Assembly (NCBI GenBank): GCA_000697355.1
Contig: JNEN01001244.1
Span: 248,001-312,000 of the forward strand
Direction of reading: 5' to 3'
Origin: Syncephalastrum monosporum B8922
Taxonomy: Eukaryota; Mucoromycota; Mucoromycetes; Mucorales; Syncephalastraceae
DNA length: 64,000 nt
In this document: in pieces, positions 34,870 through 48,334 of the stretch
Layout of the letters: each line of letters starts with the position of its first letter
How positions within the stretch are numbered: position 1 is the first letter of the stretch
The notes under the pieces: generated by a model
What the model was told of the DNA's origin: nothing
Database searches by the model: none
Seen by the model: only the letters and a program-made list of their open reading frames with translations
Translations under genes and position numbers: made by a program

Positions 34870-36759
34870 TTACCTCCTGCCCAGCTTTTCTTTCAGAATG
34901 GCTTCCACGCGTCGATTGACAATAAGCTCACAACGCCGGTCAAACTCGGCACGTGTCATTACCAGAACCTCATTCGGGGATCCAGCAATCGCTTGGTCAG
35001 GGCTGTAGCGGTGTATATCAGGGGTATCTTGAAACTGGATCGCTTTTGCCCGTCTCTTTTTGGAACGCGTTTCCATCGCGTGTTCACCGCTGTGTGCTGG
35101 TGGTTGCCGTCGCTTCGCAGATGCTCGAGGCGGTGAGGGGTATACGTTTTCTTTGGAGGCCATCGCCCTACTCTTCGTTGGACGCGGCGCAGATTTTGGC
35201 TTGTATCGGATCTCTTTGGATTTGTTGGCAAAGTTCAGGGTTCTAAATCCGTCATGAGTTTGCATTTTGCGATCCATCGCGAGGTCACTTACGAGCAACT
35301 ATCTGAAAAGTGCGCCTGTGTGATGCAAAATATTTAGATAAAACGAAAAAATACAGAGCCTGTTACCACACACTATCCAGCTTACTTTTCCAGGCGCTAC
35401 GTTGATAATCATCATGCCAAGCGCGTTACCACAGAGTGTAGGCTGAGCATATGCATATGAGTTCATGCTTTGATGTTTTCGGCCGTGGTAAACTGACCTG
35501 TAGTATACGTGTCATCTTGGAATCTCGGAATGGAATACGTTCCTAACGACGAACTCAGTTCGAATGATCCACTGTTGTGTTTGGTTATACACTCTTACAG
35601 AGCCTGTATTCAGTGCTTCCACCACCTGGCCCAGTACGAAGAGAGATTTGTTGATGGCTGCGCTCTCGCTCATGCGATCTTTGCCGTTTCCTGTCTTGCG
35701 GTTGTCTTCCGAGCCGGCCAGGTCGATTAGATTTATCTTGCCAGAGACCGTGTGCAGAGGTGAGTTGGGATCTTCCGTGTCGACTGGCGTTGAGGTCGAA
35801 ACAGTCAAGGTCAGAATAGCATGGGACCGACTGGACTGGATGTTGAGATTTGTGCTTGCGGTTGAACGGTTTTGAGACGCATACCTGGTAATGGGTGAGT
35901 ACAGCAATATCCGCGAGAATGTCCAGTCGATCAAACTTACGCAAGGCAGCTTTGAAAGTCTTCCAATGTTTCCAGATGGACTTCCTTTAGGTTGGCAATG
36001 AATATGTCCCGATTGGTGCCTTCACGGATCTCCAAACCGGCTGTATTCTGAAGAGCAAGCGGCAATGTCAGACATAAATGTATATGTATATATGTATATA
36101 TATTAAACCATACCCTTTGCTTGGGAAGAAGTAAATCATAAACGGACTCCTTAAAGATCTCGACATAGGACATGGTGATGCGAATGCTTGATATGAGGGA
36201 GGCCTCTTTGGTTTCAAAGAGGAACTCGGCTACGCGTGGAATAATTCCCGGTTCAGCACGCGTGCCTTCCATCGTGTATGTTTTGCCTATGTTTGCATGG
36301 TCAGTGACGTGTATGGATTGGATTAGACCCTAGACATACCTGATCCAGTAACACCGTAAGCAAAGATGGTGGTATCCTGGGCCATTGTTATTATCGAGTA
36401 TATGCTATAGTCGCAGGGAGCTTACAAAGCCTTGAAAAACGCGATCCGCTAGAGGGCGTACGTCTTTCTCGAATATTTGACGCTGTGTAGCGTGGTCATC
36501 GTAACAGGAAGCAAATCTATAGTGACATTGCGTAAGACATTCGATAGGCACACGTTCCCTGTATATCGTGTATGTAACAGGTAGTGGAGAGTAGTTACTT
36601 GTAGCAGTGGGGATTGCAAGGATTGCGCTGGTTCTCAAGTTCGATGGTGTTGCCTTTGACAACAAGACTCTGGTCCACCGTTTCTTGCTTCAGAAAGGGG
36701 CGTACGCGACACACGACCTTGATGCGTTCAGGTGCTTCGCTGTTTAGCTGCATCGGCAT
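34870..36759 (-). CDS. Small kinesin motor protein (kinesin-10/Kid-like)
   Basis: Ten exons (36759-36599, 36516-36426, 36376-36340, 36286-36114, 36047-35941, 35884-35599, 35542-35498, 35442-35386, 35315-35293, 35242-34870) encode 450 aa. The motor has the P-loop G-V-T-G-S-G-K-T (92-99; Val instead of the usual Gln), switch I S-S-R-S-H (207-211), switch II L-I-D-L-A-G-S-E, then I-P-F-R-D-S-K-M-T-R and T-L-N-F-A-N-K-S-K-E-I. Only a basic tail of about 110 residues follows, with no obvious long coiled coil. Short length and the F-A-N-K-S-K-E-I end resemble KIF22/Kid, which moves chromosome arms on spindles; that subfamily call is tentative. Start at 36759 or the next codon but one (36753). Confidence 0.88.
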
Positions 36760-36900
36760 ACACTGCAATGTACACAGTATGTGCTAAAGGAGAATAAAAA
36801 ATATGGAAAAAGGGCGCTGTATGCGGTAAGGTACGGTACCAAAAGAGGCTCTTCACTGTATTTGAATTTACCCAGAGTTCCTTTTCTATTTCATCCTGCC
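36760..36900. promoter_or_regulatory. Compact bidirectional promoter (kinesin / TPX2-like)
   Basis: Only 141 bp separates the two divergent start codons, so both genes must share regulatory DNA. No specific factor site was recognised. Confidence 0.5.
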
Positions 36901-38488
36901 ATGGCCGAAAAGGCGCGTGATTCGCAATGGGATTTCAATGCACCCAAGTTCTTTGACTTCAACAAGACAGAATCCCCTTTGGGCTCAGACAAATGGTTTG
37001 GTATGTTAACCAATCCAAACGAGACGCTGCCACTCACCCTGCGTAGCTTCTCCGGCCGACGCCAACATCACAACGCCATCCAGAAAGCGTCCCAGAGTCC
37101 AGCCTACCAAACCAGCTGGCTCGACCGTAAGGCGACGTCTGTCAGAGAAAAGTGCAGCACAAGAAGACCGGCTGCTCCAACCGCAGCCGTCGCCGTCGAG
37201 TGGACAGCACACCCACCGCGCTACAAAACGTCTTGATATCTTTGAGGCATTGGCAACTGCCAGGGACCAAAACGAGCGCAGCCGTGCCACGCCGAACAAA
37301 CCGAAACCCATGACGGCAGAACGCACCATGCAACCACGCGGATCACTGGCGCGTCGCGCACCCTTAAACAAAGAGCCAACCGTAGATCCTGCCCCCGAAC
37401 CGCACGTAAATCAGACACTCTCGTCTATCAACAAGGCATCCGTCAGCACGTTTACAAACCATGCGCAGGACGATGCAAACGCATTGACTGACGAAGCTGC
37501 GACAAGCGAAGTATCCACTAAAGCAGATGCCATCAACCAGTCACCTGTTGGCGGACCCGACCGTGCCACCCATGCAAGCAACAAAACGCTAGGCACCCGA
37601 GCCCGGGACGACCCAAAGACGAACGTGTCAAGTCGTGCCGCTCCTCTTGCACCGCGTCAAAGTACATTGCAACGCCTGGCACGCGATACCATGGCATCGG
37701 CATCCAAAGCGACCCATAAGTTTGGCAGAGACACCGTTGAAGGGGCCAGACCCGCACCACCAGGGAAGGATAGTGCGACTGCACTCGCACGCCATAAACA
37801 AGCAAACGATCACGGCCGTCCGTTCGCTATGACACCTTACGCTCCCAAGAAACGTACACAGGAGGAAGATGACAAGCAGCCGTACAAGCAGCCCCCTTCA
37901 GCGACGCGTTTACCACCTATCTCACCTCGTCGTTCGACAGCCGCACCTTTGGTCACCCAGACCGAGTCGTTTGTGTCGGCTGAAAAGATCGCAGACGACC
38001 GTGACACATCTGTGCCCTTGAGCAATCCAGTGCTGCCGATGCGAGGAAGAATACGCAAAAGCACGGACGGAAACACTCTCGAAACGCGCACGCCTCCCCG
38101 GCAGCAATCACAGGAGAATGGGTCAAACGGACAGGACGACACGGTGCCAGAGGCCGATGAAGCGGGAACAGGTGCGGCAAAAAAGAAAGACTCTCCTGTC
38201 GAGGAATATACGACGGCAACCGACTTCCAGCACCTGTACAAACGCATGAGCCAGATACGAGAACTCCTCGGCAGCACCGGCACGCCCGAGTCTACGCAAT
38301 GGCTGTCGGTAGCCGAGCCATCCGCACCCGAAGAAGCGAGCCCCGTAGAACGTGCGGTGACGCCGTCTGCGGAGGTCAGACGCCCCATACTCCCCGATAC
38401 CTCACCCGTGGCATGGCGTATCAACCGTGCACGTCGCTTGATCGAGTCTACTCGACAGCGCAGCAAGCTATGGTTTACAAAGACATAA
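36901..38488 (+). CDS. TPX2-like spindle protein (Aurora-binding N-terminus)
   Basis: Two exons (36901-37000, 37047-38488) encode 513 aa. The N-terminus reads W-D-F-N-A-P-K-F-F-D-F then, about eleven residues on, D-K-W-F. This is the pattern of the TPX2 Aurora-A-activating segment (aromatic-x-D/F-A-P-x-x-x-D-F ... W-F) as in animal and plant TPX2. The remainder is basic, Pro/Ser/Thr-rich and low-complexity, with K-R-T-x-E-E and a Trp/Arg-rich C-terminus, consistent with microtubule binding and disorder. Being head to head with a mitotic kinesin supports a spindle role. Identification rests on one motif and context; well-studied yeasts lack a clear TPX2. Confidence 0.62.
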
Positions 38489-38656
38489 TAAAAAAGCTAT
38501 CCTGTTGCATTGTACGCCTCTCGTGAGGCTACGCCAACGAAATGCGTCTGTGTTTTGTGTATGCGCATGAAAAGAAAAAGCCACTGTGGAGACATTCTGC
38601 AGTGCATCATCCTTCTGCGTTCTCCCCGCTGGCCTGCACCAAGCCACTACCAACCT

Positions 38657-39122
38657 ATGGTTCAGCAATCCCACCAGTCGCACTCGGAATGGCAGTACCT
38701 CAAGGTTAAAATGTATGTCGGCCCCTCGCAGGGAATCCTGTTCTGCTTTTGGCTCATGCGTCGTTTTATTAGATGGGGAGACGGTGAAACCAAGCCGAGC
38801 ACGACTGAATTGTCTTTCCGAATGAGCATCCAGCAGGCGCTGCAGAGCATGTTTGGCCTCGCGGGTGCAGCAGCTATTGTGGACGTCCTGGACTGGTCAG
38901 AAGCTGATAACACGGGCATCATCAAGGTCAGACAGAGGTAAGAACAAAGGCTTTTCATTTGGTATCTGTATTCACCCATATATCTATAGTGATTTGCTCA
39001 GTGTCTGGAACGCGTTGCTTTTGTATCAGCCCAGCACGGAGGGCCAGCGGTGTGCCTTTGATATTCTGGCTACCTCGGCCAGTCTCATCAGTTTGGCTGC
39101 AGACAGCCGTTGTAGTGTATAA
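38657..39122 (+). CDS. RPP14: RNase P/MRP protein subunit Rpp14
   Basis: Three exons (38657-38712, 38773-38937, 38990-39122) give 117 aa; human RPP14 is 124 aa. The order of elements matches: W-Q-Y-L-K-V-K-I near the start, then A-L-Q-S-M-F-G, V-D-V-L-D-W, G-I-I-K-V-R-Q-S-D-L-L-S-V-W-N-A-L, and G-Q-R-C-A-F-D-I-L. Rpp14 (Pop8 in yeast) is a small subunit of the nuclear RNase P and MRP ribonucleoproteins that process tRNA and rRNA precursors. It lies 168 bp downstream of the TPX2-like gene on the same strand. Confidence 0.85.
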
Positions 39123-39239
39123 ACGCGTTCTTTCTATTCTTTTCCTTTTTCCTCTCGTATATTTTATTGACCTTATCATAATTGCAGACACTCCTATCAA
39201 ATAAAGGATGTATTTCAGACGTGAGCCTATTGCGGATCC

Positions 39240-41302
39240 TCATCTCTTGAGGCCCTGATCATCCTTCTTGCTACTTTGGGGCAACGTCGCCATACAGCTG
39301 GCCAAAACTGAATTCGGGAGCGGTTCAGGTCCCTCGTCTCTCTTTTTCAGCTGGGCGCCATCCTCTGCTACGACCAGATGTTCCTTGTCCTCCTCCTTGC
39401 CAGCACTTCCTGATGTCTCCACACCCGGTTCGGACGAAGGCTCATGTAAGGCGACATGGATATCAGGTTTTGTCGCGTTCGAGGATTGCCTATGAGCCTG
39501 AACTTCATAATTGACGCAAGGACGATACCCATGTGAGAATTCCGTAAACTTCTCGACCCATATTTGCATATCATCCGAGGATTTCGCCCGAAACGTCCAC
39601 GTCTTCTTTGTTGTTTGATGCACCCCACTGCTGGAGACGGGTTTGTCTGAGCACCAAAGCGAGTGCAGTGTAGTCGATGATCTCTGAAACGAGGTTTCCG
39701 ACTTTGGCTGCCGGTCACTATGCGGCTGGAGTTGGAACATGAGATTTTGGTGCAAGTTTGTCGACAGTGTGGTGACGTTGAAATGAGGGACAAATAGAGT
39801 GCAGTCCGGGTGAGAGGGGTATCTTTTGCTACTGCGGTATTCGTGCAAGAAGCCAGCTATAAAGAGACCTTTCGTCAGTCATGCTCGCCCTCTCTTGTCG
39901 TTTCAATGACTGACCTGGTGTTAAAACGTACATGTACTCGTGCCATCGATGCAATACAGAAGAGTTCCGCTCCATCTTGGATGCAAACACAGGCTGTAGT
40001 AGTGGATGGTCGTGGTGCGTATAATGGAGCCGACTGGGATGCCGAAACGGGGCGTCTTGGGAAATCAGCTCGCGTTTGAAGTTCTCGACAAAGTGAAGCC
40101 AATCCCCATCTTTTTTCATATCGTTAATCGCCTTTTCGATCGCGTCTAGAGCCAGGGCTGTGTCCTTGAAGGAATGAGTAATGTCGAGGCAGATTTGTCG
40201 AAACCCCTGGATGATGCGCTGTTCTGATATAAGGACTTCCTGCTGCAATCGAAGCACCGTCTCGTGCATCTTGTTGGCATGGCGATAAACGCGTAGCACT
40301 TTTTCAATAACCTCTTATACAGCGTGTGAGTAATGCCTCGTATATTGCCTCTCTTTTATCTCACATACCTGCGTTAACAATCCAGGGGTCCAATTTCCTG
40401 AAGCCAAGGTGCGGATACTGCTCAAAGTAGGCCAACTGATTATCCAGCTGTAATACCTTGCGCTTCGCTTCACGTCGCAACTTTGCGAGCGTCGTCAGGC
40501 ACAATCGGTCGTCGTCTTTGATCGAATGCAACATATCCTTGATTTCTTCCTTCATATTCCCGAGAAGCGGCAAGGCTTGCAACGTGAGGTATGCGCCTAG
40601 ATCCGCATGATCTTGTGTAGCATTGGAATGATAGGCTTGCCAGGCATGACAAGGCAGTCGGATGCCATCCTCCTTGGGAAAGTGGACCCTCAAGAGCTCC
40701 GCGTCTTGATCGGCCTCCTCGCCTGCGTCAGCCGATGTAAACATGGTATGGTCATTCAAACGCTGATACGCCTTGGCGACCTGATGCTCAGCTCTTGCCA
40801 GCACACCAAAGTAGTGATGCATGTTCTTGAGCAGAACGTGCCATGCCTCGATGCGTTGAACAAGCAGCACCACGGGCTGGATTGTTTCGTCATGCTCGTT
40901 CTCGTCGAGTGTAACATTGGAGAAACCAAGTTTTCGTTCTTCTGTATGGTCTTCGCCACAATCAAACACAGGAGACGCGCTTCCGACGTTCCCCTGGATG
41001 CCCAAATTATTCGTAGTGATGAGGGTTTCGCTCGGTAGAGGAGACCGCGGGGTGGGTGGCATGTCTTCCGTTGGGAAGTGGAAAGCAGAAATGGACGGTA
41101 TGAGGTGTTTGACGGAGGATGAGGCACGCGTGCGGTTGGAATAGGCAGTGCTGGTGGAGAGCGCGCGTGGTCTTTTCTTGTGGCCTGCAGAAGAGACTCT
41201 CGCGGACTGAGGTGAGGCGATCAAGGTCTTACTTTTGACATCTGGCTCGGGTTGTACACTGTTGCGTGACAACCACAATGGCCTCGACAAGTGCTTGGAC
41301 AT
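39240..41302 (-). CDS. Slm1/Slm2-type F-BAR plus PH domain protein
   Basis: Three exons (41302-40369, 40313-39915, 39856-39240) encode 649 aa. A Ser/Pro-rich N-terminus (about 1-145) is followed by a long helical region (about 145-400: W-H-V-L-L-K-N-M-H-H-Y-F, A-Y-F-E-Q-Y-P-H-L-G-F, V-L-R-V-Y-R-H-A-N-K) of the BAR type. A PH domain (about 430-550) starts at S-S-V-L-H-R-W-H-E-Y-M-Y-V-L-T-P-A-G-F-L-H-E-Y. Slm proteins bind PI(4,5)P2 at eisosomes and carry TORC2 signalling to the plasma membrane; assignment is by domain order. The start is the in-frame ATG at 41302; another at 41341 is possible. Intron 1 ends in AAG (40314). Confidence 0.82.
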
Positions 41303-41919
41303 GTGGAAAGAGAGAAAATGAAGTATGCAATACAAAGACAAAGAGAAGCGTTCCCCTTCCTTTTTCTATTTTTCTTGCCCTGTATAGCAGCATTAGGAAG
41401 CCATCACAAGCTCTTAAAATTGAATGGACCAGTTTGCAACAAATCCATACGGTAGAGGAACCAACGAGTCAGAGAAGAGCACATATCAAAAGACTTTAAA
41501 GAGGCGCATAATACGAGAACGTCCTCTCAAATAGACCTATACTCTTGTCACTCGTTCCAAAAAAAGGAATAAAAAGTAGTGGGCTACTTTAGCCTGTAGC
41601 GTGTCGCTATGGAGAAGATGGAGCGTCATGACTACAGACGGATCGACATGATAGTAATGCTAAAGTAGACAGCACAATAAAATAGAGATAAACATCACGA
41701 CAGTAAGTACTATCGAGTAGACAAAAAGAAAAAAAAAAGAATACTTCTTTTCTTATCCTGGTTCGACAGCTGAGAGATAGTGGATGGTTTTTGGGAGTGA
41801 ACGGGCTGAGCGTGACGTCAAAATAGCCCATGACAAAAACACGAAAAAATTTGGAACAGCGGGCCCAGCCTCTGCTCTGTTTTCTCTTGTAACTAAACCC
41901 CACTCCACACCACACCAGA
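41303..41919. other. Divergent intergenic region, 617 bp
   Basis: Shared upstream region of the Slm-type gene and COX12. A-rich tract around 41724-41739. No additional gene was seen. Confidence 0.45.
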
Positions 41920-42457
41920 ATGTCTGACGCCGAAGGCACCGTTAAGCTTGAGACCGGTATGTGTCTATTCTGTCGCTACTGCTGTCATTGACTCATTTTT
42001 TCATTCTCTTTTTCTGTAATCACTTTGTTCCATCCTCATCTTTGCAGCCGGTTTCGACGCTCGGTAGGCTTATTACATAGAATCCTTAACGCGCACCCGT
42101 TCTCATTCTTTGTCCTCCAATTTCAGTTTCCCCAACACCAACCAGACCAAGCAGTACGCTGGACATAACTCGCCTTGCTTCGCACAGGTTATTGATAATG
42201 TAATATTCTTTGATTCTATTTTGTAGCTGCTGGCAGAACTACGTCGATTACTTCAAGTGCGTCAACGCTCGTGGTGAGGACTTTGAGCCTTGCAAGCAGT
42301 TCTACAAGGCCTACCACAGCTTGTGCCCCAACGAATGGGTAATGACAGTATACATATGGATGAATACCGTGTTTATTGACCGCTTTGCATTCATTAGATC
42401 TCCAAGTGGGACGAGCAGCGCGAGGAGGGCACCAACCCTTCCAACTTCAACGTCTAA
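41920..42457 (+). CDS. COX12: Cytochrome c oxidase subunit 6B (Cox12)
   Basis: Five exons (41920-41956, 42048-42063, 42127-42153, 42227-42338, 42398-42457) give 83 aa, the length of yeast Cox12. The twin-Cys fold is intact: C-W-Q-N-Y-V-D-Y-F-K-C (CX9C) and C-K-Q-F-Y-K-A-Y-H-S-L-C (CX10C). F-P-N-T-N-Q-T-K precedes it and W-D-E-Q-R-E-E-G follows. It sits on the intermembrane-space face of complex IV and is imported through Mia40. Two exons are tiny (16 and 27 nt). Confidence 0.97.
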
Positions 42458-44380
42458 ATACAAGTCTCTTGCTTTTATAAACCGATTTCGATATTATGGT
42501 TTTGTTTTCTCTATGTCCTCGCTGCCCTTTTCCTAACACTTACTGCGTTTATTCTTGTTCCCTGTGTCGAGCGTGCATCACACACTATACCATGTTCTGC
42601 GGTCATTCGAGTGTTTCGTTTTTCTGGATCAATTATCGAATTATCGTCATCACCTTTAAAGGTTTATTCAGCTATCCTGCAATGCATAGCACGACTAATG
42701 ATTACAGTACTACGCGTATGTAGCTGCAAATACTATAAAATAAAATTGTGGCATGATTTCGACGTTTCTAGACTTATTGATGAACTGAATGTGTTTATAT
42801 AATTCACAAGTTTATTAAGGTTTCTGCTGTATTCTGCCATTATGTAGGTCGAAAAGTACATAAGAAGCCCGTGCGTGCGATAAATGTAAAATGTTGATGT
42901 GTATTCAGGCGGGACCCGATAGCATAAACACCTCGTCTCATTTGCGATAATATATTATACATGGCATGATTTGACGCCCCATGGCTTCATATGCTGCGTG
43001 GGTGCTTATTGCGGTATAGATTAGGACCGATTCAATCTATCCACTACAGGTCATGGAAAAGAGTATATTTGCGAACCCGAACACTTTACATCACACCGGG
43101 AAGGCCCAAGTACCTGCGTTCTCTGCAGAGTTATTTTTTCTCTCCCGAATGTTTTATACAGTATACTGTATGTACATATAGTAGTATACATGCTATGGCT
43201 GGTCAAACGTTACATGATTTTTGCTTCAGACAGTCGGTCGGGGTCTGTCTGATGGTCAAAAGAGATAGTACGGGTTGCGATGCCTTCGTAAATATTACAT
43301 AAACATCGGAATAGCGAGACATACACGCGTGCAGGTGGGAGGAAATGTAAGTTTTGTCTTTTACATCCACTTTTCCCGCCCGTCAGGAATTTTGTTTCAT
43401 GGACCTTGTCGGTCAACAACACCTGCACAGGTGTATCTATGTTGGAGACACGGGGAGGGTTGTATGTAGGGAAAACGGAGATTTCTGACGTTATGATATA
43501 GCAACGGTAGTAGCTCTATAATACAATAAGTTGTCAATAATCACAACATGGGGGCCATTCTATGTGTGATTTCTCCAAAGAAAGAAAAAACCTATCGCAC
43601 GCTGACAGTTCTCGTTTCAACAATGTGCGATTGTATTTGAAGTATTTGATTATTCAAAATATTTTCTCGTTGGTGGCATGCAGGTTAACTTTGGTCCGAA
43701 GCAAAACATGCGGAGAAGTAGAGGGAAGACGGCATAGGGCGGGTGCCGCTGTATTCCGTCGGGATGGGTTTCTGGGTTCAAGCAACTCCACTCTCCTCTT
43801 CTAAATGTCTCTCTTTGCAGTCGCTTCGTCACAAAGAAAGATTGGTTGTTACTGTTCTCAATACTGGCCACGTCAGTCGATTCGATTATTTATTATTCAG
43901 GTGCGTTAAATGGGGATTGCAAATGCGCCAGCAAAACAAAAAATTCCTTCTAAAACATTTTGAGTGAAGTCGACTAGCTTAGTGTTATATCCTTTATATA
44001 GAGTATACATGTGTCTCGCTCTACGGTTTTTGCTTTTACATGCAGTCTTCAGTATTGAATCTATCATATAAAAATGCTTAAATGTATGCAGTAGCAATCG
44101 TTTGCTTTAAAAGTAAATAGTTAGATGTGTCAGTGTATCAAGTAGTGAGTGAATCGACAAGGGACAAAAGGGTAACCAATTATGTAAGTACCAACGTCAT
44201 TTTCTTGTCCCGCTTGGGATATTCAGGCGGGGCAGTGCTGGTGCGGGGGAAGCCAATAAGAAATGGGCTTTCCAAGAAAAGAAATGAGTCTCAGTTAGTC
44301 TTATTCTTTGTTCTCACACTCGTGCTACTCCTCTTCCTTTCCTGTTCTCCTTTGTTTTCGTATGCACCCAGTCTGTAGTC
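42458..44380. other. Gene-poor stretch, 1.9 kb
   Basis: AT-rich sequence between two plus-strand genes, with only short frames lacking protein-like features. No tRNA, snRNA or mobile-element signature was recognised. The distal 200 bp or so should hold the promoter of the F-box gene. Confidence 0.45.
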
Positions 44381-45859
44381 ATGGAAACTGCTCCCATAGT
44401 CACACATTACTTGTCTCTGGAGACATCAAAAGCCGGTCTACTTCAACTGCGGCACCTTAATCCCATCAACGGTAACAAAAAGAACACGAGACGCCGCACT
44501 TCCCTTTCGAGCGTCGAAAGTATCGACCGTCTCAAACGACGCCTGACCATTCCCTGGCGCACAAAGAATCAGGCTTGCAAAAACGACGCACTGAGTATAC
44601 CTTCTTCTCGCTCTGACCGTACCTCGGTTTTCCATGTCTCTGGTAGGCAAAGCACCCACTGTCTCCTGATGGTGCAGCCCCGTTGACCGCTGCCTTTTAT
44701 CTTTTTCATAGGTATCTTTAAACTACCCATCGAAGTGTTGACGCAAATCCTTCTTCACGTTGACGATTACATGAGCGTACTCGAGTTTACTTCAGCATGC
44801 CAGCTGTTCCATACCCTCTTCCATAACGACGATCCGCTTTGGCGCGCCTTGCTCCGGCGAAGACTGTCATTTTCACATGAAACCTGTCCCGCGGGATTCC
44901 GAAAGTGCCGTGAACTCTGTCAAGACCATCGCGTGCTCGAGCGCCGGTGGCACGAAGGGAGGGATACGGTTGCGAGTCGACTGCAGGGCCACTCCTCCAG
45001 CATCTATACCCTTCTGCACCTCGATCCCGACACGGTCGTCAGTGGCGGCCGCGATCGAGCCATACTTATCTGGGACATGACCTCCCTGCGCTGTGTGCAC
45101 CGCATCCACGACGCTCACAACGCCAGCGTGCTGTGCCTCGCCACACGGGGCAACGTAGTCGTCTCTGGCTCGTCAGATGGCACCTGTGCGATATGGTCAC
45201 GCGATACCTGGACGCCACAACAGCGGATGGAAGTCAGTGCCTCGGCCATCCTCGATGTGTGCTGTGGCCCGGACTGGATCGGCACGGCCACGGGCGCGCA
45301 TATCTACATATGGCGCCGCGATGCCACCGGCCTTTACAAGCAGCAGTGCGACCTGTCGTCTGGCTTCCATACGCGGGCTGTGAATGCGATCGACGTACTC
45401 GACGCATCGACCCTCGTGTCTGCCTCGGCAGACGGCGTCGTCGCGGTGTGGGACGTTCACACTGGTGAGCGCCGCTGGGCGTCGGATGCGGGCACATCGC
45501 TCGCCTGCGTGCGCGCTATGGGCGGCTTCATTTATGCAGGAGGTCAGGACGGCCGCCTCGAGGCTTACAAGGCGGATACAGGCAAAGTGCTGTGGACGTC
45601 TCGGGTCAGCCACCTCGGTGTCGTGCGTGCGGTGGATTGTTTCCAAGACAAGTATCTCGCGACAGGCGGTTACGACAAGACCATCCGTGTCTGGGATGCG
45701 CAGACCGGGAAATGCATGCTGACCTTGCAGCAAGCCCACGAAGGCCCTATATTCAACATTGCCATGTCTCGCACGCGTATCATGAGCGGCGGCCAAGACA
45801 AAAGCATCATGGTAGTGGATTTCGCCCATGCGCTACACCCCTCCATACGCTATCTGTGA
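44381..45859 (+). CDS. F-box / WD40 repeat protein (SCF substrate receptor)
   Basis: Two exons (44381-44642, 44712-45859) give 469 aa. A basic N-terminus (R-R-R-T-S, K-R-R-L-T) precedes an F-box at about residues 90-135 (K-L-P-I-E-V-L-T-Q-I-L ... L-W-R-A-L-L-R-R-R). WD40 repeats then run to the end, with repeated G-G/S-x-D-x-x-x-x-x-W-D signatures (S-G-G-R-D-R-A-I-L-I-W-D, A-S-A-D-G-V-V-A-V-W-D, T-G-G-Y-D-K-T-I-R-V-W-D). F-box/WD40 proteins dock substrates to the Skp1-Cul1 ubiquitin ligase. The target cannot be inferred. The second exon is more GC-rich than its surroundings, as in neighbouring long exons. Confidence 0.93.
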
Positions 45860-46359
45860 TCAAGTCATCCTTCACCTGGCAGCCACCTTTGGCCTGTCCG
45901 TCTTGTATATGTATATATAATCATTTATATGCGTCTGTCCTGCGTCTATCTTGAGGTCAGTCCCCGAAAGTCGCTTCAACGTCATTTTTCCTGTATAGTT
46001 TTATCCCATCTCTTGTGAATATTTCTTCGTTTTACTTCAATACTATTTGCGCACATATACATCCACATTGACGTACCGTTCGAAGGTCGATAGACATGTG
46101 AGGAGTATAATATTTCATCATATGGCGCATCATTCCTCTGCGCATTAGTATTAGGGGAGAGCTGGCCTCTGATCAGCTATATATGGATTCTATCAAAAAG
46201 ATAGAAAAAGAAAGCCTCGCCACAGATGCATCAGACTATTACGAATGTTGATGTAGAAAACAATATCTATCTCTGTTTACAAGAGGAAAGAGGGTGATAT
46301 TTTATCGATAAAGTACAATTACATATCAAATGCAGGATCATAAAAGCTATATTATATAT
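45860..46359. other. Convergent intergenic region, 500 bp
   Basis: 3' flanks of the F-box and thiolase genes. AT-rich, nothing recognised. Confidence 0.45.
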
Positions 46360-47891
<1,532 letters not shown>

Positions 47892-48334
47892 GAGAAGACA
47901 ACAAGCGAAGAAGAGAAGAAGAGTGGAGGAAGGAGATCGATGACTAACCGGAAACACACTCGCTCTCTCTTTTATTTTATGCTCTCTTGCCTGCTTTCCC
48001 GCTCACGTAATGGAATTTGCGGGGTAAACCATCTTTGCTCCCGCTGAGATGCCCACGCCCACCCCCCACTCCACCCACCCTCTCGTCCAATAAGCTCTCT
48101 TCTCTTGTCTGTTGGCCATTGCTAGCTCGTCTGCACGATCAACCACGCTGCCCATTACATACTTGATACCATAGCGAACGACCGTTTCTCTAGTCAGCGT
48201 AGAATGGGTGGGACTGATAGCATGACACTTCTTTCTTTTTCTTCTATCTAAATAGAGAAGCTTATTTCGCCTCAATTTTTTCTGTCCTTCCTTTATTGAC
48301 GCGCTGCTGCAAACCAACCGAGAGTCCATGACCC
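47892..48334. other. Divergent intergenic region, 443 bp
   Basis: Upstream of both the thiolase and the Stn1 gene. CT-rich in places, no further gene seen. Confidence 0.45.

Noticed and set aside
37837..38466. 209-codon minus-strand frame
   Set aside because: Antisense to the TPX2-like gene, whose splicing and N-terminal motif are coherent.
45197..45829. 210-codon minus-strand frame
   Set aside because: Antisense to the WD40 repeats of the F-box gene.
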